Source of the DNA: Draconibacterium sp.
GTDB lineage: Bacteria > Bacteroidota > Bacteroidia > Bacteroidales > Prolixibacteraceae
Direction of reading: 5' to 3'
DNA: 10,126 bases
NCBI GenBank assembly: GCA_030595485.1
Contig: JAUVDE010000085.1
Location: 1 to 10,126, forward strand
In this document: in pieces, positions 1-6,274 of the stretch
Numbering within the stretch: the first letter of the stretch is position 1
How the letters are laid out: each line of letters opens with the position of its first letter
The notes under the pieces: model-generated
The model's input: only the letters and a program-made list of their open reading frames with translations
Told to the model about the DNA's origin: nothing
Databases searched by the model: none
Program-made: the position numbers and the translations under genes

Positions 1-27
1 ATACTTGTGTCTTGATACTTGCTACTT
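1..27. repeat. Degenerate 7-bp tandem repeat at the window edge
   Basis: Read on the plus strand, bases 1-27 divide into heptads with consensus GATACTT: a partial unit at 1-6, then units at 7-13, 14-20 and 21-27, all ending in CTT. It begins three bases beyond the stop codon of the methyltransferase gene (31-33, minus strand) and is cut by the window start, so its full length is unknown. No hairpin or terminator is visible in it. The periodicity is seen directly; any function is unknown. Confidence 0.5.
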
Positions 28-30
28 TCT

Positions 31-1221
31 CTATTCCACGTACAGTACCAATCCCTTCAAGTACTCACTCTCTGGATGGTAAATATTTACAGGGTGGTCG
101 GTTGGCTGACTCATTTGGTGCAGAATACGAACATTGCGTCCGGAAATAGCTGCAGCCGAAAAAACAGCCTCACGAAACTTCTCTTTCGACACCACTTGCG
201 AGCACGAATAAGTAAACACAATTCCCCCCTTACGTATTTGCTCAAAAGCACGTGTATTAATACGTTTATATCCTTTTAGTGCCTGTGGCAAAGTATTGCG
301 GTGTTTTGCAAATGCCGGAGGATCAAGAACGATTAAATCATATTTATCCTGAATATCTTTCAAATACTCAAAACCGTCAGCAATAGTCGATTTATGGCGT
401 TCGTCGCCCGGAAAGTTTAACTCTACATTTTCGTCGGTTAAGTCAATTGCTTTTGCCGAAGCATCAACCGAATGAACCGTCTTTGCTCCACCTTTCATGG
501 CGTAAAACGAAAAACCTCCGGTGTAACAAAACATGTTTAGCACATCGCGCCCTTGCGAGTATTCCTCAACAAGCTTACGGTTTTCGCGTTGGTCAATAAA
601 AAAGCCTGTTTTTTGACCTTTTACCCAATCTACTTTAAATTTTAAACCGTACTCCAAAACTTCATTCTCTGGGTTCTCGCCCAACAAATAACCATCCTCA
701 GCTTTCACATGCGAGTCAAATGGTAATTTCTTTTCACTTTTATTATATACTGCTTTTAGCATGTCGCCCATTACTTCTTTCATGGCTTTCACTAACTCTT
801 CGCGAATTAAATACATGCCAATCGAGTGCATTTGCACCACTGCCGTTCCGTTGTAAAAGTCAACAATCAGTCCCGGCATTCCATCCCCTTCAGCATGTAT
901 CAAACGAAAAACATTGGTTTCTGCATTATCAGCATAACCCATTTTTTTGCGATAAGCCCAGGCACTTTCTATTTTACTTTTCCAGAAATCGTAATCCGGA
1001 ACAATATCTACAAACGAAACTATTCGTACGGTAATCGAACTTTTCTGGTAATGACCAATTCCTAAAAATTCATCTTGATTCGAAAACACCTGAACCAAAT
1101 CTCCTTCGGTCGGTGTTCCGTACATTTTTTTTATGGCACCCGAAAATACCCATGGATGAAAGCGCTTTAACGCTTGGTCTTTCCCCGATTTTAATACAAT
1201 TTTTACAAACTCAGTTGCCAT
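31..1221 (-). CDS. rlmI: RlmI-type 23S rRNA (cytosine-C5) methyltransferase
   Basis: This 396-residue protein is a class I SAM-dependent methyltransferase of the RlmI family, whose E. coli member makes m5C1962 in 23S rRNA. Residues 1-75 look like the family's N-terminal PUA RNA-binding domain. GQKTGFFIDQREN (202-214) is a typical family segment. The SAM site follows (VLNMFCYTGGFSFYA, 227-241, and the acidic SVDAS, 251-255). DPPAF (300-304) is motif IV, and TYSCS (337-341) carries the probable catalytic Cys340. The length fits the family. ATG is the start; its gene begins 2 nt after the exonuclease stop, as the last gene of the DUF5063-exonuclease-methyltransferase operon. The family is clear; the exact target base is inferred from homology, and the gene symbol is given on that basis. 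Confidence 0.9.
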   Translation of the reverse strand: MATEFVKIVLKSGKDQALKRFHPWVFSGAIKKMYGTPTEGDLVQVFSNQDEFLGIGHYQKSSITVRIVSFVDIVPDYDFWKSKIESAWAYRKKMGYADNAETNVFRLIHAEGDGMPGLIVDFYNGTAVVQMHSIGMYLIREELVKAMKEVMGDMLKAVYNKSEKKLPFDSHVKAEDGYLLGENPENEVLEYGLKFKVDWVKGQKTGFFIDQRENRKLVEEYSQGRDVLNMFCYTGGFSFYAMKGGAKTVHSVDASAKAIDLTDENVELNFPGDERHKSTIADGFEYLKDIQDKYDLIVLDPPAFAKHRNTLPQALKGYKRINTRAFEQIRKGGIVFTYSCSQVVSKEKFREAVFSAAAISGRNVRILHQMSQPTDHPVNIYHPESEYLKGLVLYVE

Positions 1222-1223
1222 AT

Positions 1224-1796
1224 TTAATTCTTTGAAAAATTTTCGTAAATCTCCAATGCCGCCCAGGCATCGGTTGCTGCGTAATTTTGTTGCTTTTCGG
1301 TAAGCACATCAGCTTCCCAATTGGTTAATTGCTGTCCTTTCGAAATGCGAAAACCACAAGCAATTGCTGATAATTTCTTTAGGCTAAAATTCAATATACC
1401 CATTTCTTTTGCTTCATCTTGCAACTCAACAAAACCACCTGGTTTAAACTTCCTAAAAGCCTGTAAACCTTTAATATCGTCGCGAATGGCAACACCGGGT
1501 TTAATCACCTTTTCATCGGCCAGAATTTCCACAATTTCTTTGGGTAAACCAATGTGGTTTAGGCGAATTAAAAAGGCACGATTTTTAGTCGACAATTGCA
1601 ACAAAGCCACCTTATTAATTACCCCTTTTTTAAACGACGGTTTAGTTTCAGTATCAAAACCAATTATTGGCTGACTACTTAATTCGGCAACCGCCTGTTT
1701 CAATTTTTTATGCGAATCAACCAACACAATCTCACCTTCAAATCTTCTTAAAGGCATGTCAACCAATTCTTCGTTCGAAATACTTTCTTTAAACAT
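1224..1796 (-). CDS. DEDDy-family 3'-5' exonuclease (RNase D-like domain protein)
   Basis: This is a small stand-alone DEDDy exonuclease, expected to remove nucleotides from a nucleic-acid 3' end with two metal ions. Numbering from an upstream ATG at 1814 (196 residues), Exo I is FDTET (Asp54, Glu56), Exo II is the RDDI segment (Asp112/Asp113), and Exo III has Tyr178 and Asp182 in NYAATDAW, which gives the y subtype. I prefer the ATG at 1796 (190 residues). The six residues from the upstream ATG are just an out-of-frame reading of the acidic tail of the preceding gene, whereas 1796 gives a compact 8-nt overlap (ATGTTTAA). There is no HRDC or helicase domain, unlike RNase D or WRN. Its substrate cannot be read from the sequence; the neighbouring rRNA methyltransferase suggests RNA, but that is only context. 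Confidence 0.88.
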   Translation of the reverse strand: MFKESISNEELVDMPLRRFEGEIVLVDSHKKLKQAVAELSSQPIIGFDTETKPSFKKGVINKVALLQLSTKNRAFLIRLNHIGLPKEIVEILADEKVIKPGVAIRDDIKGLQAFRKFKPGGFVELQDEAKEMGILNFSLKKLSAIACGFRISKGQQLTNWEADVLTEKQQNYAATDAWAALEIYENFSKN

Positions 1797-2421
1797 CCTG
1801 TTCCTCTTCTTCATTTGTACCCCAAAAATTATCCATCCACTTCGGATTTCCTTTTCCCGGAGCCACCTCTTCGTTATTACTATCGTCTACCGACAAATCG
1901 ACATTGCTAAAAAGCAACATGTGAACCGCCCGTAACACATTTACCAATTGCTGCCCCCAAAATTCTTCGAAATGAAAAATACATTCGGCAAGCGCATCAT
2001 TCATTACTTCCTCGTTCCCAAGGCTGTACGCCGTTATAAAATTTTTCAAATCCTGATACACATCCATCAAGTTCTCCGAAAGACTGGCACGCATTGTCTC
2101 CTCTCCAAACTGAATATTCGGATCAAAAACCTCATGAAATCCATCATTTTCGCCCAACAGTTGCAACCATTTTTGGTGTATGGCATTGTAATCCAACTCC
2201 GAAACAAATTTCTCCAGTTCATCGTCAATTACACGTTCCACCTTCGGCAACATCGATACTTTTAAGTAAAGCAGCGGCAACAATTTCTGCAATCTATCCA
2301 GGTTTTCTTTGGGCAAATACATCGATACACTTTCCATCGACGAACAGAATTCGTTCGCAACCGTAACAAACTCTACTACATTTTTCGAATAAATAATCTG
2401 ATTTGTACCTAATTCACTCAT
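1789..2421 (-). CDS. DUF5063 domain-containing protein
   Basis: A 210-residue protein without signal peptide or membrane segment, so probably cytoplasmic. I recognise it as the DUF5063 type found in Bacteroidota, usually beside a 3'-5' exonuclease; this assignment is from recall. It looks mostly alpha-helical, with conserved-looking segments LPLLYLKVSMLP (47-58), ENLMDVYQDLKNFITAYSLG (about 115-134) and CIFHFEEFWGQQLVN (about 146-160), and it ends in a disordered acidic tail (EEEEQDV). It is the first gene of the operon: a -7 element lies about 25 bases upstream and its stop overlaps the exonuclease start, suggesting translational coupling. No catalytic motif is visible and no biochemical function can be assigned. 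Confidence 0.82.
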   Translation of the reverse strand: MSELGTNQIIYSKNVVEFVTVANEFCSSMESVSMYLPKENLDRLQKLLPLLYLKVSMLPKVERVIDDELEKFVSELDYNAIHQKWLQLLGENDGFHEVFDPNIQFGEETMRASLSENLMDVYQDLKNFITAYSLGNEEVMNDALAECIFHFEEFWGQQLVNVLRAVHMLLFSNVDLSVDDSNNEEVAPGKGNPKWMDNFWGTNEEEEQDV

Positions 2422-2446
2422 CTTGTCCCTAAATAAAAAACACGTG

Positions 2447-2454
2447 CAAAAGTA
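2447..2454 (-). promoter_or_regulatory. Bacteroidota -7 promoter element of the DUF5063 operon
   Basis: On the minus strand this reads TACTTTTG, an exact match to the Bacteroidota sigma-ABfr -7 consensus TAnnTTTG. It ends 25 bases before the ATG at 2421, which would give a short leader of roughly 20 nt. No TTTG -33 element is found at the usual 19-21 base spacing, so only half of the promoter is supported. Confidence 0.5.
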
Positions 2455-2528
2455 GTAATTTTTTCACACCCTTCTCCGAAGCCCCAAAACAGAACTAGGA
2501 ACTTTAAATTTAAAACACCAAATAGTAC

Positions 2529-2578
2529 AAAAAAGGATGCCATCCGTCTATATTTTAAATTAGACGGATGGCATCCTT
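2529..2578 (-). terminator. Intrinsic terminator downstream of recQ
   Basis: Bases 2533-2550 and 2561-2578 are perfect reverse complements (18 bp) separated by a 10-base AT-rich loop. On the minus strand the hairpin runs straight into six T residues (A-run 2529-2534 on the plus strand), the layout of a Rho-independent terminator. It lies about 128 bases beyond the recQ stop codon. On the plus strand there is no T-run after the hairpin, so it acts in the recQ direction only. Each arm also contains its own near-palindrome (GGATGCCATCC and GGATGGCATCC). Confidence 0.75.
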
Positions 2579-2634
2579 ATGCAAACTGCAACTTAGACTT
2601 TCTTAACAACAAACGTTTCAATTCTAATACAACA

Positions 2635-2659
2635 GATTTCTCACTTTGTTCGAAATGAC
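2635..2659. repeat. Possible dispersed intergenic repeat
   Basis: This stretch has outer arms ATTTC and GAAAT around a central segment (minus strand GTCATTTCGAACAAAGTGAG and onward to GAAATC). I recall very similar sequences scattered in intergenic regions of many Bacteroidota genomes. Only one copy is present here, so repetition cannot be shown from the window. It lies between the recQ stop and the terminator hairpin and is probably transcribed as part of the recQ 3' untranslated region. Confidence 0.35.
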
Positions 2660-2667
2660 AGTTGAAA

Positions 2668-2714
2668 ACTGAGACTGAATACTGATAACCGAACACCAAT
2701 TACTGCTAACTACT
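2668..2714. repeat. Degenerate 7-bp tandem repeat overlapping the recQ stop
   Basis: From 2675 the plus strand divides into five successive heptads up to 2709 with loose consensus CTGAATA (units at 2675, 2682, 2689, 2696 and 2703), preceded by a 6-base unit and followed by a partial one. Every unit begins with C and all but one keep A at position 4. The array includes the recQ stop codon (2706-2708), so the last codons of recQ lie in repeat sequence. Confidence 0.5.
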
Positions 2715-3590
2715 CCATTCCAAACAATTATCCACACGGTAAATAATCTTTTTATTATCGAGCAACCACTTAATTACCATGCGCATTTTTTGCTGATCAC
2801 CTTGTAATTTCAACAATAGATTTTCATACGAACAAGGTTTTTCAATAATCTTCCGTATTCTTTTACCAATGGCTTCAAACTCAAAATCGGTTATTTGCAT
2901 TTGCTCTTTGGCTTTGCAAACATCGCAAGTTCCACAAGGTGGAGCATCAGTGTCGCCAAAGTATTCCATCAATATCTGGCTGCGGCATTTTGCGTCTCCC
3001 GATGCATATTCTATTACCGAATTAATCCGGGCCGCATATTCTTTTTTACGTACATCGTAGTTTTCTTTCGAAATTTTCAGACGATCTACACTTATTCGCT
3101 CCTTACTAAAATATACAAAGGGCGTTCTGTTTTTTGGCACATAATCAATCACCTTCGACTTGCGCAAATGTATAAGGTAGTTATACACTTGTTCCTTATT
3201 AATACCCGAACGTTTGGCCAATAAATCTTCATCAACCGAAACATAACCGCTAAACAACCCGGTGTACGAGCGAAGCACCAGTTTCACAAAATCGTCGTAC
3301 CTCCCATTTGCCACCTGAAATCGGTATAACTCATCACGCGAAACCGTAAAAAATATCCGCGACGGACTATCCACTTCTTCTGTAAATTCCAAATAACCTT
3401 CGCGCTGTAATATTTTTAGACTATTATGTACCATTGCCATCTGAAACTTGTAAGCCTGCGCAAACCCCTGTAAACTAAACTCGCGTATTTGTCCTTTGCC
3501 AAATCCAACTGCTATTTGCAAAAAGTTACAAAGCGAATCGTAAATACGTTTAATATTGGCAATCTCGGGAAACGATGTGCTTACATGTTT
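2706..3590 (-). pseudogene. recQ: RecQ helicase, C-terminal part (after frameshift)
   Basis: This is the 3' part of a recQ gene broken at 3583-3595. The frame is open from 3590 (residues KHVSTSFPEIAN and onward) to the TAG at 2706, 294 codons. There is no ATG near the front; a TTG at 3521 would give 271 residues, so this is better read as the continuation of the upstream part than as a gene. It holds a winged-helix-like region (REFSLQGFAQAY and the following 130 or so residues), then a four-cysteine zinc site (KCRSQILMEYFG followed by PPCGTCDVCKAK), and a short basic helical C-terminus. No HRDC domain is seen. The zinc site lies about 165 residues after the helicase core, much farther than in E. 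coli RecQ, a layout I recall from Bacteroidota RecQ proteins. Confidence 0.85.
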
Positions 3591-3595
3591 TTAAG
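3581..3595 (-). other. Single-base frameshift site within recQ
   Basis: On the minus strand the junction reads CTTAAAAACATGTAA. In the upstream frame this is Leu-Lys-Asn-Met-stop. With a sixth A it becomes Leu-Lys-Lys-His-Val-Ser and continues in the downstream frame, whose residues (VSTSFPEIANIKRIYD) match the usual RecQ linker pattern. Loss of one A from a homopolymer is the simplest explanation, either as a mutation or as a read error. Confidence 0.8.
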
Positions 3596-4606
3596 CTTTG
3601 TTTTATCGGCATTGTTAAACAGCAAAACTGCCGCCGACTTCCGACCATCGCGCCCTGCCCTACCCGCTTCCTGATAATAAGCCTCCAACGAATCGGGCGA
3701 ATCAATATGAATTACAAAACGTACATCGGGTTTATCAATCCCCATTCCAAAGGCGTTGGTAGCCACAATTACGCGTGTTTCACCTTTTAACCAATTATCC
3801 TGTCGCGTACTGCGCACAAAATTACTTAACCCGGCATGGTAGAAGCTGGCAGAAATACCATTTTTGCTCAACTCCTCGGCAACCTCACGTGTCGCTTTTC
3901 GGTTTCGCACATAAATTATACCCGAGCCTTTTACTTTCTTAATAGTATCAAAAAGGTATTTGTATTTATTTTCGCGGTGGCGAACCAAATAACTCAGGTT
4001 CTCACGCTGAAACGACATTTGCAGCAGATTCTTCTCTTTAAAACCCAGCTTTTCCTGAATATCGGCAGCAACTTTTGTCGTTGCTGTGGCCGTTAATGCA
4101 AGCACTTTTATTTTTGGCAACAACTTTCGCGCATCAACAATATTCAAATAGCTCGGTCTGAAATCGTAACCCCATTGCGAAATACAGTGTGCTTCATCAA
4201 TACACAAAAGGTTGACTTTCATTTGCTGCAAACGCTCCAAAAACCGTTCGGAGTTTAAACGCTCGGGCGAAACATACAAAAACTTATAATCGCCCCAAAC
4301 GGCATTATCTAAGGTAAGTCTGATTTCTCGTGGCGACATTCCGCTGTGTACTGCCAATGCTTTAATGCCCTTTCTATTCAGGCTTTCCACCTGATCTTTC
4401 ATTAAAGCAATAAGCGGTGTAACCACAATGCAAATTCCAGATTTCGACAAAGAATAAACCTGAAAGGTTATGGACTTTCCACCACCCGTTGGCATTAAAC
4501 CAAGCGTATCTTTTCCATCAGCCACCGACTCAATAATATCGAGCTGTAATGGACGAAAATCGGGGTAGCCCCAATACTTGGTTAATATTTGCCTAAAATC
4601 TTGCAT
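3581..4606 (-). pseudogene. recQ: RecQ ATP-dependent DNA helicase, N-terminal part (before frameshift)
   Basis: This 341-residue frame holds the complete helicase core of RecQ, a 3'-5' DNA helicase that unwinds branched DNA in recombination and fork repair. Visible motifs are the Q-motif region FRPLQ (17-21), Walker A PTGGGKS (39-45), Walker B DEAH (137-140), the aromatic-rich CISQWGYDFRPSY segment (141-153), LTATAT (171-176), ATNAFGMGIDKPDVRFVIH (282-300) and the arginine fingers in QEAGRAGR (312-319). The frame then ends at a TAA (3581-3583) inside what should be the link to the zinc and winged-helix domains. One extra A in the A5 run at 3588-3592 would join it to the downstream frame and give about 633 residues. 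It is divergent from guaB across 136 bases. If the frameshift is real, the cell could make only an isolated helicase core. Confidence 0.9.
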
Positions 4607-4703
4607 TAATACAAATTAAGAAATCATTTTAAGCTTTAACAATTTTTATCGTTCAAAAACGCTGCAAGCCCAAATTATTCTACCCTAGTCCGCTATTTTT
4701 TTG

Positions 4704-4711
4704 TAGTTTTG
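4704..4711 (+). promoter_or_regulatory. Bacteroidota -7 promoter element of guaB
   Basis: TAGTTTTG is an exact match to the TAnnTTTG -7 consensus, ending 31 bases before the guaB ATG, so the leader would be about 25 nt. No TTTG lies at the normal -33 spacing (a TTTG directly abuts the element, which is too close). The 12 bases before the ATG are almost all A and T, as expected for initiation without a Shine-Dalgarno sequence in this phylum. No equally good element was found for recQ on the other strand of this 136-base divergent region. Confidence 0.5.
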
Positions 4712-4742
4712 GCGCTTAATAAAATCATTAAAAAAATTAAGT

Positions 4743-6218
4743 ATGTCGTTTCTGGAAGATAAAATAGGCTTTGAAGGATTAACCTTCGATGATGTCCTCT
4801 TAATTCCCTCATACTCAGAATTATTACCACGAAACGTTGATTTATCATCACGTTTCACCCGTAACATTGTTATAAACACGCCAATTCTTTCGGCTGCAAT
4901 GGATACGGTTACCGAATATCAAATGGGCATTGCCATTGCGCGCGAAGGTGGTATTGGTGTTATTCATAAAAACATGGGAATTGCCGAACAAGCACATCAG
5001 GTAACCACAGTAAAACGTGCCGAAAATGGTATGATTTACGACCCCATTACTATTACTCCTGACAAAAAGGTGAAAGATGCGATTTCGTTAATGGTAAAAT
5101 ATAAAATCGGAGGTATTCCTGTTATCGATGAGCACCGTTACCTGGTTGGAATTGTTACCAACCGCGACCTGCGTTTCGAAAAAGACATGCAACGCCCAAT
5201 TACCGAGGTAATGACAAAAGACAACCTTGTTTCTACCACCGAATCGACCGACCTTGAAAAAGCAGCCGATATTCTTCAAAAATATAAAATTGAGAAACTG
5301 CCCGTTGTTGACAAAAACAACAAATTAATTGGGCTGGTAACTTATAAAGATATTACCAAGGCAAAAGATAAACCGCTGGCTTGCAAAGACGAGAAAGGTC
5401 GTTTGCGCGTGGCTGCAGGTATTGGAATTGCCGGCGACACTATGGACCGTGTGGATGAATTGGTAAAAGCCGATGTTGATGCATTGGTAATTGACACGGC
5501 ACATGGCCATACCAAAGGTGTGCTCGAAATGCTAAAAAAGGTAAAAGCCAAATATCCTGAAAAAGATATTGTGGCCGGAAACATTGCCACAGCCGAAGCT
5601 GCTCTTGCTTTGGTTAAAGCAGGCGCCGATGGTGTTAAAGTTGGAATTGGTCCGGGCTCTATTTGTACAACACGTGTTATTGCGGGTGTTGGTGTTCCGC
5701 AGCTTTCGGCTATTTATAACGTTTCAAAAGCTATTAAAGATTCCGGTGTTCCGGTAATTGCCGATGGTGGTATTCGTTATTCGGGCGACATTGTTAAAGG
5801 TTTGGCATCAGGAGCCGATTCTATTATGGCCGGCGGATTATTTGCCGGTGTTGAAGAATCGCCCGGTGAAACAATTTTATACCAGGGACGAAAATTTAAA
5901 TCGTATCGTGGAATGGGTTCAGTTGAGGCCATGCAAAAAGGTTCGAAAGACCGCTATTTTCAGGATATGGAAGAAGATATTAAAAAACTTGTGCCGGAAG
6001 GAATTGCAGCTCGCGTACCTTTTAAAGGTTCGTTGTACGAAGTGCTTTACCAGTTAATTGGTGGATTACGAGCGGGAATGGGTTATTGTGGTGCACAAAA
6101 CATAAAATTATTACAACAAGCTAAATTCACACGAATATCAAATGCAGGCGTTCAGGAAAGTCATCCGCACGATGTTAGCATCACACGAGAGGCACCAAAT
6201 TACAGTAGCCGTCAGTAG
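4743..6218 (+). CDS. guaB: IMP dehydrogenase
   Basis: GuaB oxidises IMP to XMP with NAD+, the committed step of guanine nucleotide synthesis in the cytoplasm. The 491-residue length is normal for the bacterial enzyme. The N-terminal segment GLTFDDVLLIPSYSE (12-26) and SAAMDTVTE (50-58) open the TIM barrel. Two CBS domains interrupt it (about residues 97-150 and 158-205), ending in GLVTYKDI. The catalytic loop GIGPGSICTTR (301-311) has Cys308, ADGGIRYSGDI (340-350) is the phosphate-binding strand, and the mobile flap carries Arg404-Tyr405 in KDRYFQ. The C-terminal GYCGAQNI segment (447-454) is also typical. The ATG at 4743 follows a -7 promoter element. The next gene begins 56 bases downstream with no terminator visible, so read-through into the prolyl isomerase genes is likely. 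All catalytic features are intact. Confidence 0.98.
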   Translation: MSFLEDKIGFEGLTFDDVLLIPSYSELLPRNVDLSSRFTRNIVINTPILSAAMDTVTEYQMGIAIAREGGIGVIHKNMGIAEQAHQVTTVKRAENGMIYDPITITPDKKVKDAISLMVKYKIGGIPVIDEHRYLVGIVTNRDLRFEKDMQRPITEVMTKDNLVSTTESTDLEKAADILQKYKIEKLPVVDKNNKLIGLVTYKDITKAKDKPLACKDEKGRLRVAAGIGIAGDTMDRVDELVKADVDALVIDTAHGHTKGVLEMLKKVKAKYPEKDIVAGNIATAEAALALVKAGADGVKVGIGPGSICTTRVIAGVGVPQLSAIYNVSKAIKDSGVPVIADGGIRYSGDIVKGLASGADSIMAGGLFAGVEESPGETILYQGRKFKSYRGMGSVEAMQKGSKDRYFQDMEEDIKKLVPEGIAARVPFKGSLYEVLYQLIGGLRAGMGYCGAQNIKLLQQAKFTRISNAGVQESHPHDVSITREAPNYSSRQ

Positions 6219-6274
6219 TTTGCATCATGTTATTCGTTTCAACAAATATTTACAGAGAAAATACAATTTACAGA

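Noticed and set aside
2441..2446. CACGTG palindrome near the DUF5063 promoter
   Set aside because: A six-base palindrome occurs often by chance, and no bacterial regulator is implied by it here.
3581..3595. Programmed -1 ribosomal frameshift joining the two recQ frames
   Set aside because: The site is T-AAA-AAC with only five A residues, not a canonical X-XXY-YYZ heptamer: the first slip position would re-pair a Lys tRNA on UAA. I saw no obvious stem-loop just downstream, and RecQ is not known to use frameshifting.
4607..4742. Riboswitch or attenuator in front of guaB
   Set aside because: The predicted leader is only about 25 nt, too short for a known riboswitch, and no stable hairpin is visible.
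4685..4879. 64-residue minus-strand frame across the guaB start
   Set aside because: It covers the guaB promoter and coding start on the opposite strand and shows no motif; it is a shadow frame.
6227..6274. Upstream ATG adding 16 residues to the first isomerase
   Set aside because: It would place a polar stretch before an otherwise perfect signal peptide that starts at the ATG at 6275.
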